Shown here one piece after another: positions 33,253-40,627 of a DNA stretch of 40,627 bases. The stretch's first letter is position 1. The number at the start of each line of letters is the position of its first letter. The DNA is from DASPXK01 sp035637315 (GTDB lineage: Bacteria; Chloroflexota; UBA6077; JACCZL01). Where the stretch lies: the NCBI GenBank assembly GCA_035637315.1, contig DASPXK010000171.1, positions 1 through 40,627 of the forward strand, in the 5' to 3' direction. The notes under the pieces were generated by a model. It was not told where the DNA came from, ran no database searches, and worked only from the letters and a program-made list of their open reading frames with translations. A program made the translations under genes and the position numbers.

Positions 33253-33752
33253 CCGATCGGGCGGTTCTCCATCTGGCGGAGCGGCTCGCGGAGTAGCTCG
33301 ATCTGGATGCCGTCAGGGTCGCGAAAATAGACCGAATTGGTGATCCCGCGGTCCGGGCCGATGTACTTGATGCCCCCCTGGTCGAGGCGCGCCTTGAGCG
33401 CTTCGAACTGCTCCGGGCTGACCGAGATGGCGATGTGCTGGACGCTGCCGATCGATTCGACGCCCGGCTGCAGGCCGAGGCCCGGGAAGTCGAAGAAGGC
33501 CAGCAGGTTGCCGTTGCCGACGTCGTGGAAGAAGTGGGTCGAACCCTTGTAGTCGCGGTTCTCCATCAGCTCGACCAGCGGGAAGCCGAGCACATCCTGG
33601 TAGAAGCGGATCGTGCGCTCGACGTCGCTGCAGATCAGGGCGAAGTGATGGACACCCCGCGCGGTGGTGGGCGGACGCTCCGAACGCGCTTTCAGGTATT
33701 TGGCGCGAAGCGCGTCGCGCTTGACCTCAAAGTCAGTCGCCTGGATGCTCAT
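33249..33752 (-). CDS. VOC (glyoxalase/dioxygenase-fold) protein
   Basis: 167 residues. A helical N-terminal 30 residues precede the VOC core: VHHFALICSDVERTIRFYQDVLGFPLVELME, then HFFHDVGNGNLLAFFDFPG, HIAISVSPEQFEALKARL and VYFRDPDGIQIELL, with the metal-binding His/His/Glu pattern (H36, H98-type, E at IELL). It fits a ring-cleaving dioxygenase or isomerase-type VOC member; the substrate is unknown. A strong Shine-Dalgarno AGGAGG lies 8 nt before the ATG at 33752. Stands next to the convergent repeat; no operon partner. Confidence 0.85.
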   Translation of the reverse strand: MSIQATDFEVKRDALRAKYLKARSERPPTTARGVHHFALICSDVERTIRFYQDVLGFPLVELMENRDYKGSTHFFHDVGNGNLLAFFDFPGLGLQPGVESIGSVQHIAISVSPEQFEALKARLDQGGIKYIGPDRGITNSVYFRDPDGIQIELLREPLRQMENRPIG

Positions 33753-33794
33753 CGCAAAACCTCCTTGTGACGACCGGGTGCTGGATACTCCCTG

Positions 33795-33829
33795 CTAGCA
33801 ACTGCCTACTGCCTACCGCCTACTGGTCA
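33795..33829. repeat. Degenerate CTGCCTA heptad array at the M1 peptidase stop
   Basis: Units CTAGCAA, CTGCCTA, CTGCCTA, CCGCCTA, CTGGTCA with a 7-bp period. On the minus strand they read CAGTAGG and provide the TAG stop (33820-33822) of the M1 gene, exactly as the array at 8411 does for larE. Confidence 0.8.
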
Positions 33830-36444
33830 AGATATTTCGCCAAGTTGTCGGCCTCGCGCTGGCGGAACGCGACGTTGATCTGAAGCCGCTCTAGGTGCTG
33901 CTCGAGGGTCTTGGCTCCCTGCTTAACAGCATGCGTGGCGAAGAACCGTTGCACGTCGGAGGCCAGCTCCGGAGTCGAGAGAGCCGTGATGCCCTCGAGC
34001 ATCCGGACGTGGCTATTGTCGGGGAAGCGATCGACGATCGCGTCCCAGTGCTGCTTGACAAACGTCCAGGCAAGATCGCCGCCAACCAGATTGTGGAGCA
34101 AGGAGCCGATCAAGTAGGGGGCGTTCTGGGTGCGGACCTCATCGGTCAGAGTGCTGTCGAGCGTGCGCTGGACCAGGCCACGGTCCAGGAAGCCGGCCAG
34201 CCCGAACAGGTAGCGCTGTTCCTCCTGAGGCGTCGGAGCGTTCTTGGACCGCTCGACGAACAGATCGTACTCGGCTCGGCCGCCAGCGTGGGCGACGATG
34301 TTGATCACAGCCGGGGCGACGTCGCGATCGACCGCCGACCTGTCCTGAACGTAGCGGCTGTGGAGCTGCCGGGCTTCGCTCTGAACCTGGGCGTCCTCTC
34401 CGAGCGTGCCGAGCGCCCCGATCAACGTGCCGCGCAGCTGGGCTGTCAGCTCGCTCTCGGACACCCGCGGCGTCCACCCCAGGCGCGTGGCGGCCGGGCC
34501 GATCAGCTCACGGACGAAGGCGTGAAGGACCGGCCGTCGATAAGGCTCGAGCATGCGGTGGAGATAGCTGAGCGCGCCGATCAGCGAGACCCAGACGTTG
34601 CGGTCCATCTCGTCGCCGAACAGCCTGGCCAGGTCGAGGAACTCGGCGACAGGCGTCAGGCCCGCGACGACCGAGGCCCACGTGTCGCCGACCAGGTTGA
34701 AGCGCTCGACCGCGCTCAGATTCTGCTGGACATTGGCCGTCAGCTTGCGGAGCAACGGCGCAGAGTAGCGTACTCGGTAAAAGCCGTGCCCGCCCTCGTT
34801 CGCCACGACCCAATCGGCCTGGTTGGTGAGATCGACCACCATTTCCCGCTGATCGAGCAACACCCGGCGGCTCTCGTTACCCCGCCCGCTCCCCATCCGC
34901 AGCATGACCGGCACCCGCCACAACGGATCAGTGGTCAGCGGTCCCGGATCAGATCGGGCGAACTCTTCCCAAGACCCTAGCCCCTGGCCCCCAGCCCCTT
35001 CCAGATAGCGGAAGCGCCGCTGGGAGAGGCTGAGTTGCCTGCCGTCGGAGCTCGACTCGACGCTGACCACGGGGAACCCGCCCTGGAAGATCCAGGAGTC
35101 CATGATCCCTCGGGCCGGCTCGCCGGTCGCCTCCTGAATAGCGTCCCAGAGGTCGGTTGTCTCCGTGTTAGCGAGGCGGTGGGTGTTCAGATAGAGGCGG
35201 ATGCCGCGCTGAAAGTTGGCGCCGCCAAGGTATTGCTCGAGCATGCGGAGCACCGCAGCGCCCTTCTCGTACGTGAGCACGTCGAACATGCTCTCGCACT
35301 CTTCAGGCCGGCCGACCGGGAATTCGATCGGGCGAGTGCTCTTCAGTGCATCGGTGAGCATCGCCGAGCCGCGGCTCAGCCCAAAGCTGACCCAGCGCTC
35401 CCATTCGGGCTTGAACGCGTCGACGGCCAGCATCTCCATGAACGTCGCGAACGCCTCGTTCAGCCAGATGCCGTTCCACCAGCGCATCGTGACCAGGTCG
35501 CCGAACCACATGTGCGCGATCTCGTGGGCGACTACATCGGCGACTCGCTGCAGGTCGGCTCGCGATGCCGTCTGCCGGTCCACCAGCAGCGCCGTCTCGC
35601 GGAAGGTGACCGCACCGAGATTCTCCATCGCGCCAGAGGCGAAGTCCGGCAGAGCGATCAGGTCGAGCTTGTCGCCCGGATACGGGATGCCATAATAGTC
35701 GGCGAAGAAGCGCACCGAGAACGCTCCGACCTCCAGTGCGTAGTCAGCCAGGTGGCGCTTGCCTGGGACGCAGACGACCCGCAGCGGCGTGCCGTCCACG
35801 CCCACCGGGTCGGTCGCCTCGAGTGGCCCGACGACGAACGCCACCAGGTACGTGGACATCGGGATCGTGTCGGCGAACCTGACCTCCCGCTTGCCGTTCG
35901 CGAGCCGGGTCTCGGCTACCATGGCTGCGTTCGAGACGGCCATCAGCTCTTCGTCCACGACGAGCGTCACTGCAAAGACGGCTTTGAAATCCGGCTCGTC
36001 CCAACAGGGGAAGCCGCGTCGCGCGTCAGTCGCCTCGAACTGGGTAGTGGCGATGACGTGCTCGCCGCCATTCGAGTCGCGATGCACGCTGCGGTAGAAG
36101 CCGTGCAGCTTGTCGTTCAGTGTCCCACTGAACCGCAGCTCCAGAGTCCAGTGGCCCGGCTCAGCCGTTCCATCCAGGGTGATCCGCGCTCGCTCATCCA
36201 CCTGCTGGAGGGTCGTCGTGCCGCTCAGCCGCACCCCGGCGTCGTTCGTCAGACACGCCTCGTGGATCTCGAGCTCGATGGCGTTGAGCACGACCTCGCG
36301 GACGGGCTCCCGGACCTGGACTGAGACCCGCTCCTCGCCGTCAAACCTGAACGCCCCAAGATCGGGACTCAGTCGCAGCTCGTACCGTTCGGGGATCACC
36401 GGGCGGGGCAGCCGATACGCGCTCTGTTCGGGCTGGTCCGGCAA
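33820..36444 (-). CDS. M1-family aminopeptidase (APN/ERAP-type)
   Basis: 874 residues. The exopeptidase motif is GAMEN (271-275). The zinc site is HEIAHMWFGD (H307, E308, H311) with the third ligand E330 in NEAFATFME. Y394-type catalytic Tyr is expected in the next helix (not pinned down here). N-terminal beta saddle, thermolysin-like domain and a long helical C-terminus follow the APN plan; length is normal. It removes N-terminal residues from peptides, most likely in the cytoplasm as no signal peptide is seen. The stretch GAGGQGLGSWEEFARSDPGP (about 482-507) is encoded by heptad repeats in frame. The stop TAG is inside a heptad array. Confidence 0.93.
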   Translation of the reverse strand: MPDQPEQSAYRLPRPVIPERYELRLSPDLGAFRFDGEERVSVQVREPVREVVLNAIELEIHEACLTNDAGVRLSGTTTLQQVDERARITLDGTAEPGHWTLELRFSGTLNDKLHGFYRSVHRDSNGGEHVIATTQFEATDARRGFPCWDEPDFKAVFAVTLVVDEELMAVSNAAMVAETRLANGKREVRFADTIPMSTYLVAFVVGPLEATDPVGVDGTPLRVVCVPGKRHLADYALEVGAFSVRFFADYYGIPYPGDKLDLIALPDFASGAMENLGAVTFRETALLVDRQTASRADLQRVADVVAHEIAHMWFGDLVTMRWWNGIWLNEAFATFMEMLAVDAFKPEWERWVSFGLSRGSAMLTDALKSTRPIEFPVGRPEECESMFDVLTYEKGAAVLRMLEQYLGGANFQRGIRLYLNTHRLANTETTDLWDAIQEATGEPARGIMDSWIFQGGFPVVSVESSSDGRQLSLSQRRFRYLEGAGGQGLGSWEEFARSDPGPLTTDPLWRVPVMLRMGSGRGNESRRVLLDQREMVVDLTNQADWVVANEGGHGFYRVRYSAPLLRKLTANVQQNLSAVERFNLVGDTWASVVAGLTPVAEFLDLARLFGDEMDRNVWVSLIGALSYLHRMLEPYRRPVLHAFVRELIGPAATRLGWTPRVSESELTAQLRGTLIGALGTLGEDAQVQSEARQLHSRYVQDRSAVDRDVAPAVINIVAHAGGRAEYDLFVERSKNAPTPQEEQRYLFGLAGFLDRGLVQRTLDSTLTDEVRTQNAPYLIGSLLHNLVGGDLAWTFVKQHWDAIVDRFPDNSHVRMLEGITALSTPELASDVQRFFATHAVKQGAKTLEQHLERLQINVAFRQREADNLAKYLDQ
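34924..35001. repeat. Two heptad arrays inside the M1 peptidase coding sequence
   Basis: CGGATCA, GTGGTCA, GCGGTCC, CGGATCA occupy 34924-34951 and ACCCTAG, CCCCTGG, CCCCCAG, CCCCTTC occupy 34974-35001. Both lie in the frame without disrupting it and encode a Gly/Pro-rich loop between RRFRYLE and LWRVPVM. Confidence 0.75.
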
Positions 36445-36501
36445 ACGACGCCTCCGTGGCCTGTCGCTCCGGTTGCGGAGCGCGCTTGGTGTCAGTATGG
36501 C

Positions 36502-37383
36502 TTATCCGGGCCCGCCGGCGTCGGCGATCGGGCGCGACCCGCGCCACGAGCCCACCTCCAGCGCCAACGAGCGGACCGCTTGAGCGCACTCATGGGCATG
36601 CTTGATCGGCAGCCGGTGGGTCGCCTGCTCCAGTACCTGCAGCGGCCAGCTGGTCCGCTCGACGACACGCATCACCTGGTCCAGGGGCGCCTCGCGGTCG
36701 AGCCGACCGTGAAGCACTCGGACCGGTAGGCCGGTCGCCGCCGCTCTCGTCGCCAGCGCCTGGGCGTCCACGTCGAGCATGCAGTTCCGCAGGGTTAGGC
36801 TGCACGAGCGCCAGGTATGGAGCACGCCGTCGCGGGCGATCTCGGCGGGGCCGTACGAAAAGAGCAAGGGCGCGGCGAATCGCCAGAAGGGGTCGCCAAA
36901 GCGTGAGCGAGCAAAGCGGCACATCGTGCCGCACACCAGCCTCGCGAGGCGTGGCTGGGTCACCGTCAGGTACTCGAGCGGACCCAGGGCGGCAACGTGG
37001 CGGCGAGCCTCCCGTGGCGAGGGATAGGCGGGCAGTGACATCAGGACCAGGCCACCAAATCGCTCTGGCCGACGCCCGGCCCAGGCCAGCGCCAGGATTG
37101 CGCCGAGCGAGTGCCCGCCCAGCAAGGGTGCCATCTCAGCGCCCTGGAGCCCCTCGGCGAGGAAGGTGGCCTCGAGAGCATCGATGTGGTCGTCGAGACA
37201 ATAGTCCGCATCGGGCCACGGCGAGCGCCCGAAGCCGAGCAGGTCGGGCGCGACGACTCGTACCTGACCACGCAGCTTCTCGGCCACCCACCGCCAGTAC
37301 CGCCCCGAGGCGACCACACCGGGCAGCAGCAGGGCGACCGGACCGCTATCGCCCCATCGTTCGACGTGCAGCCGCCAGGTCAT
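36502..37383 (-). CDS. Alpha/beta-hydrolase
   Basis: 293 residues. LLPGVVASGRYWRW is the oxyanion-hole strand, GGHSLGA holds the nucleophile Ser92, the acid is in HGRLDREAPLDQV, and the base His in EQATHRLPIKH. The cap region between is helical. It matches the general hydrolase family (esterase, epoxide hydrolase or haloalkane-type); the substrate is not predictable. ATG at 37383. It lies 57 bp before the M1 peptidase on the same strand, so a two-gene unit is possible. The C-terminal tail GSWRGSRPIADAGGPG looks unstructured. Confidence 0.87.
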   Translation of the reverse strand: MTWRLHVERWGDSGPVALLLPGVVASGRYWRWVAEKLRGQVRVVAPDLLGFGRSPWPDADYCLDDHIDALEATFLAEGLQGAEMAPLLGGHSLGAILALAWAGRRPERFGGLVLMSLPAYPSPREARRHVAALGPLEYLTVTQPRLARLVCGTMCRFARSRFGDPFWRFAAPLLFSYGPAEIARDGVLHTWRSCSLTLRNCMLDVDAQALATRAAATGLPVRVLHGRLDREAPLDQVMRVVERTSWPLQVLEQATHRLPIKHAHECAQAVRSLALEVGSWRGSRPIADAGGPG

Positions 37384-37462
37384 TGGAGTGAGGACATAGG
37401 TGTTATCCTAACCCTGGCGCGCGGGCCTGGGAGGCGCGTGGTGAGCACGGGAGCCAGGGGGT

Positions 37463-37840
37463 ATGGCGATGTACAGGCAAGGCAACGTTACCGTGATGAT
37501 CTCAGACATGAGCCGGGCGGTCGACTTCTACACCCAGAAGCTCGGCCTGAGCTTGAAGATGAGAGTGGGCGACGACTGGGCCGAGGTCGAGGCGCCCGGC
37601 CTGACGATCGGGCTCCATCGGGCCGCTGAGCGCGGCCCGAGGCCAGGTCAGTTGGGCAGCATGTCGATCGGTCTCCAGGTGGACCAGCTGGATCGCGCCA
37701 TGGAGGCGTTGAACCAGAAGGGGGTCCAATTCGCGCCGCAGGTCTCCGACGACGGCTTCGTTCGGATCGCCCACTTCGGCGATCCGGACAACACCCCGCT
37801 GTACATCTGCGAGATCAGGCATCCCGCGACCAGCAGCTAG
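37463..37840 (+). CDS. Small VOC-fold protein (glyoxalase/bleomycin-resistance-like)
   Basis: 125 residues, a single VOC module pair: NVTVMISDMSRAVDFYTQKLGLSLKMRVGDDWAEVEAPG, then SIGLQVDQLDRAMEALNQKGVQF and RIAHFGDPDNTPLYICEI. This architecture covers glyoxalases, dioxygenases and drug-binding proteins; there is too little to name the ligand. Its first metal position, usually a His, is Val or Thr, and the last one is Glu in YICEI, so it may bind a ligand without metal. GGGGG-type ribosome site is close to the ATG. It is divergent to the hydrolase gene with an 80-bp gap. Confidence 0.82.
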   Translation: MAMYRQGNVTVMISDMSRAVDFYTQKLGLSLKMRVGDDWAEVEAPGLTIGLHRAAERGPRPGQLGSMSIGLQVDQLDRAMEALNQKGVQFAPQVSDDGFVRIAHFGDPDNTPLYICEIRHPATSS

Positions 37841-37867
37841 GCCCGGTAGACGCTAGACCATCCCCCT

Positions 37868-37905
37868 CCCCCGCCAGAGCGATCGCTTGGTCGCCTGGGC
37901 GGGGG
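37868..37905. terminator. GC-rich hairpin downstream of the VOC gene
   Basis: CCCCCGCC (37868-37875) pairs with GGCGGGGG (37898-37905), with an inner palindrome AGCGATCGCT at 37878-37887. It starts 28 bp after the VOC stop. No T-run follows, so terminator function is only plausible. Confidence 0.45.
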
Positions 37906-38259
37906 TGCTTGGGCTGTGGCTCAGGCCTTGCGCAGCGGATGGGCCAGAAAGACCCGAGCTACGTCCGGATCGAACTGACTCCCGCGCCCGCGCTTCTGTC
38001 GCGGAGGTCAGGCTGCGGCCCGCCCGCGTGGATAACACAGAGCCGTCGCCAGCGCTCGCAGCCGTCGGGGAGCCCGGTCCGGAGGGGGAATCTGTCATAA
38101 GCGCTTCATTTCTAAATTTCGCGGGACCGTTCCGCCGCCGGCGGAGCCGCACGAGTCCAACTCTGGCGCCAACCAGTTTAACGCCGAAACGGCCCCGTGC
38201 GAGACATTACACGTCAGACGTGTCCCAGGTTAGCACGGTCAAGCAGTGTATCATTCGGC
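37906..38259. other. Non-coding stretch before the GT4 gene
   Basis: About 350 bp without a convincing gene. Open frames here are compositional. It contains a locally AT-richer patch at about 38095-38120 and a possible -10 TATCAT at 38249-38254 just before the GTG at 38260, which would make that transcript nearly leaderless. No convincing -35 was seen. Confidence 0.4.
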
Positions 38260-39564
38260 GTGTCTCTGGTGGAGGGCGAGCGCCCGGCTCAGACGGGCTG
38301 GCCGGCAGCTCGCGCGGCGCACCTCCAGCTGTCTGGCGTCTGTTTGCTGAGCGGCGAGTTTCCCCCCGAGAGCGGGGGGGTGGGGGATTACACCGCTCGG
38401 CTGGCCGAGGCGCTCGCGAGCCTGGGCGTGCCCGTGGGCGTGCTCACCAGCCGCCGGATTGGACGACCAACCCGCTGGGTGCATCGCCGACACGAGCAGC
38501 CGGGACAGGCCGGGGTGCCGGTCCACGGCTGGGTGCCGGTCTGGGACGCCCGAGCCTGGCCGTTGGTCCTGCGCGCGCTGAACCGGCTCGGCCCGCGGCC
38601 GGTCCTGCACATCCAGTACCAGACGGCCGCCTTTGGCCTGCAAGGGGCGGTGAACCTGCTGCCGGCCTGGGTGCGCCTGGCGAGCCCGCGCTCGCGCATC
38701 GTCACCACCTTCCATGACTTCCGGGCACCCTATCTGTTCCCCAAAGCCGGCCCGCTTCGCGCCGGTGCCAACCAGCTCCTGGCCCGACTCAGCCACGCCG
38801 CCATTTTCAGCGACCCGGCCGATCTAGCCGACGCGCAGCTTGGCCTCACGGAAGGGGCGATCCGCGGCCATGTCATCCCGATCGGCAGCAACCTGGACTG
38901 CGCTCCGCCGCCAGACTTGGAGCGCGCCGACCTGCGGCGGCTGCTTGGCGCCGACGAAGACACGCTGCTGGTGGGGTACTTTGGCTTCTTCAACGCCAGC
39001 AAGGGCCTGCCCACACTGCTCGAAGCGATCGGCTCGCTGGCGGCGAGCAATCGGCGCGTCCGGCTTGCGCTCGTTGGCGCTCAGGCCGGCGTGTCTGACC
39101 CATCCGACCTGGCCGCCGCTCGCGAGGTTCACGACACGATCGGCCGGCTGGGCCTGGAAGACCTCGTGACCGCTACTGGGCATCTGCCCGCCGAAGACGT
39201 ATCGGCGGCCTTGCTTGCCTGCGACCTGATCGCTCTGCCGTACCGCGATGGGGCATCGCCGCGGCGCGGGACGCTGATGGCCGCGCTCGTTCACGGTCTG
39301 CCGATCGTCAGCACACGACGAGTGGGAAGTGAGCAGTGGGAAGTGGGCAGTGGAGCGCCAGCGCCTGTCGAGCTGCGTGATGGTGAGCAGCTCCTGCTCG
39401 TTCCGCCAGATGATGGCGCTGCTCTAGCTGGCGCGATCGCCCGTCTGGCGGATGACCCCGACCTGAGGGCTCGCCTGGCCGCCAATGCGCGGGCCGCGGC
39501 TGCCCGCGTCACGTGGCCCGAGATCGCTCGCCAGACCATAGCCGTCTACGAGAATGAAGAGTGA
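38260..39564 (+). CDS. GT4-family (GT-B) glycosyltransferase
   Basis: 434 residues from a GTG at 38260; GTG at 38269 or an upstream start at 38197 are alternatives. GVCLLSGEFPPESGGVGDYT is the usual N-terminal acceptor loop. The second Rossmann domain has LLVGYFGFFNASKGLPTLLEAI and DLIALPYRDGASPRRGTLMAALVHGLPIVSTRR, where the Pro-Tyr-x-(D/E) plus ALVHGLPIV region is the donor-binding part. Residues about 354-365 (VGSEQWEVGSGAP) are encoded by a heptad array in frame. Likely extends a polysaccharide or lipid-linked glycan in the cytoplasm. It overlaps the O-antigen-ligase-like gene by 11 bp. Confidence 0.85.
   Translation: MSLVEGERPAQTGWPAARAAHLQLSGVCLLSGEFPPESGGVGDYTARLAEALASLGVPVGVLTSRRIGRPTRWVHRRHEQPGQAGVPVHGWVPVWDARAWPLVLRALNRLGPRPVLHIQYQTAAFGLQGAVNLLPAWVRLASPRSRIVTTFHDFRAPYLFPKAGPLRAGANQLLARLSHAAIFSDPADLADAQLGLTEGAIRGHVIPIGSNLDCAPPPDLERADLRRLLGADEDTLLVGYFGFFNASKGLPTLLEAIGSLAASNRRVRLALVGAQAGVSDPSDLAAAREVHDTIGRLGLEDLVTATGHLPAEDVSAALLACDLIALPYRDGASPRRGTLMAALVHGLPIVSTRRVGSEQWEVGSGAPAPVELRDGEQLLLVPPDDGAALAGAIARLADDPDLRARLAANARAAAARVTWPEIARQTIAVYENEE
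39321..39355. repeat. AGTGGGA heptad array inside the GT4 gene
   Basis: AGTGGGA, AGTGAGC, AGTGGGA, AGTGGGC, AGTGGAG, 7 bp each. In frame it reads VGSEQWEVGSGA and sits in the loop after VHGLPIVSTRR, so it looks like a tolerated insertion. Confidence 0.8.
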
Positions 39565-40627
39565 GATCAGTACCGCGATCAGTACCGCGACCGTAAGGGA
39601 GCGGCCGCTCCCTTACGGTCGCGGTACTTTCGACGCCCCTCTGGCCGTCCTGCTTGGGTGCGGGCTTGGGATTCTGGTGGCGATGGGCTCGCCCGCCGTC
39701 GCGCTGGCGCTGGCCGCCGGCCTGGCAGTCGGATTGGCCGTGACGGCCAGCCCGACTGCCGCGCTGTTGGCGCTCGTCGCCGTCGCCTCGCTGCTGCCCT
39801 TCGGCGTCATCCCGATCCAGTTCGGCGTGCAGCTCACCTTGGTCGATGCGTTGCTCGGGGCGCTCTTGCTGGGCTGGCTGGCGCGGGTCCCGTACGGCCG
39901 GGCGCGGCTAGAGCTGACCGCGCCGGGCCGCCCGCTCCTGCTGTACATCGTCGTGGCGGGGCTGGCGCTCCTGGCTGGCGCGATCTACGTCCCCCTGAGC
40001 GGTCCGGTCGTGCGCAGCTTCGTCAAGTACGCCTGCGCGATCCTCCTCATGCTGGCCGTGGTTAACGTTGTCCAGACACGAGCCCAGCTCGTGGCGCTGA
40101 CGCGGGCCCTGGTCCTGTGCGGAGCGCTGGCCGCCATGATCGGGCTCGTGGTCCAGAGCCTGCCACAGCAGACCATCGTCGATCTGCTGTCGTCGCTGAG
40201 CGTCGTGGGCTACCCGTCCGGTTTGGACGTGCTGCGCTTCCGGCCCGGCCCGAACAACACGTATACCGACGTGCTGCGCGCAACCGGGACGTCGATCGAC
40301 CCCAACGTGTTCGGCGGACTGCTGATGCTCGCGGCGGCGCTCACGGTGGGCCAACTGCTCTCGTCGAGCCCTGTTCTGCCCCGTCCGGCGCTGGTCTCCT
40401 TCGCCGCTGTCGACGTGGCCGCGATGGTGGCGACGTACTCGCGCGGAGCCTGGGTGGGACTGGCGGTGGCGCTGGCCTTCATGGCCACGTTCCGCTATCG
40501 GCCGCTCTGGGTGGCGCTGATCGCCGCGGCCCTCATGCTCGCCTACCTGCCGATGGGCCGCGACATGCTCGGCCACCTCATGGCCGGCCTGGCCGCGGCC
40601 GACCGGGCCACCGCGCTGCGGCTGGAC
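39554..40627 (+). CDS. O-antigen-ligase-like polytopic membrane protein (Wzy_C family), 3' truncated by window
   Basis: 358 codons are visible without a stop. The ATG at 39554 overlaps the GT4 gene (GAATGAAGAGTGA); the first 24 codons are written by a repeat and a 48-bp palindrome, and the weak ribosome site leaves the start uncertain. From residue 30 there are at least eight hydrophobic helices: LAVLLGCGLGILVAM, LALAAGLAVGLAV and AALLALVAVASLL are examples. The O-antigen ligase signatures TGTSIDPNVFGGLLML (read here as ATGTSIDPNVFGGL) and YSRGAWVGLAVALAF are seen. It should polymerise or ligate a surface polysaccharide made by this locus. Confidence 0.85.
   Translation, partial: MKSEISTAISTATVRERPLPYGRGTFDAPLAVLLGCGLGILVAMGSPAVALALAAGLAVGLAVTASPTAALLALVAVASLLPFGVIPIQFGVQLTLVDALLGALLLGWLARVPYGRARLELTAPGRPLLLYIVVAGLALLAGAIYVPLSGPVVRSFVKYACAILLMLAVVNVVQTRAQLVALTRALVLCGALAAMIGLVVQSLPQQTIVDLLSSLSVVGYPSGLDVLRFRPGPNNTYTDVLRATGTSIDPNVFGGLLMLAAALTVGQLLSSSPVLPRPALVSFAAVDVAAMVATYSRGAWVGLAVALAFMATFRYRPLWVALIAAALMLAYLPMGRDMLGHLMAGLAAADRATALRLD
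39581..39628. repeat. Perfect 48-bp palindrome
   Basis: AGTACCGCGACCGTAAGGGA followed by its exact reverse complement around a central GCGGCCGC; every base of 24 pairs. A direct 13-bp repeat (GATCAGTACCGC) precedes it at 39565-39590. The palindrome lies inside the frame of the O-antigen-ligase-like gene, at codons 10-25. Confidence 0.9.

Noticed and set aside
33895..36324. Long plus-strand frames opposite the M1 peptidase
   Set aside because: Antisense shadows of a clear M1 gene with all catalytic motifs on the minus strand.
37887..38717. Plus-strand frame after the VOC gene
   Set aside because: Low-complexity Arg/Pro/Gly-rich translation that overlaps the GT4 gene in another frame.

Overview
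The window is 40.6 kb of GC-rich bacterial DNA, apparently chromosomal, with short intergenic gaps and frequent GTG starts. A CDC48-type double-AAA ATPase, a YfhO-type membrane protein, anSME-type and LarE enzymes and many short interspersed repeats fit a high-GC Chloroflexota genome best. This is inferred from gene content, and an actinobacterial relative is not excluded. No rRNA, tRNA or CRISPR array was seen.

Layout. (1) 1-283: the 3' end of an OmpR/KdpE-type response regulator, followed by a diverged 126-bp copy of its own end. (2) 228-7123, minus strand: a glycan operon (GT2 glycosyltransferase, SDR sugar epimerase/dehydratase, DegT aminotransferase, methyltransferase, YfhO-like membrane protein). 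(3) 7415-12244: a small J-domain protein, then a minus-strand series gmd, HAD protein, mnmA, larE, moaE, of which the last three handle sulfur. (4) 12404-17786, plus strand: small hypothetical, nucleoside phosphorylase, ABC ATPase and permease, an exported protein, zinc alcohol dehydrogenase. (5) 17823-26203: an apparent island bounded by perfect 22-bp inverted repeats. It carries an IS630 relic, a large BTAD/AAA regulator, a BBE-type flavin oxidase, an acyl-CoA-dehydrogenase-fold flavoprotein, two DUF2997-like small genes, a truncated radical-SAM gene and a frameshifted IS4-like transposase. (6) 26208-28829, minus strand: an operon-like set of M20 amidohydrolase, RraA-like protein and two small unknown genes. 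(7) 28928-37840: an anSME-type radical-SAM/SEC-C gene with an in-frame TGA, an RHH protein, the CDC48-like ATPase, two VOC proteins, an M1 aminopeptidase and an alpha/beta hydrolase. (8) 38260-end: GT4 glycosyltransferase and the start of an O-antigen-ligase-like membrane protein, a second glycan locus.

The most unusual signal cuts across genes. At least eight places carry tandem heptanucleotide arrays of different sequence, often as inverted pairs, and they sit on gene ends. They supply stop codons (larE, M1 peptidase, ABC ATPase, ABC permease), a signal peptide (exported protein at 15450), an N-terminal extension (YfhO-like protein) and in-frame loops (M1 peptidase, GT4). Several larger palindromes, including a perfect 48-bp one inside the last gene, add to a repeat-rich picture.
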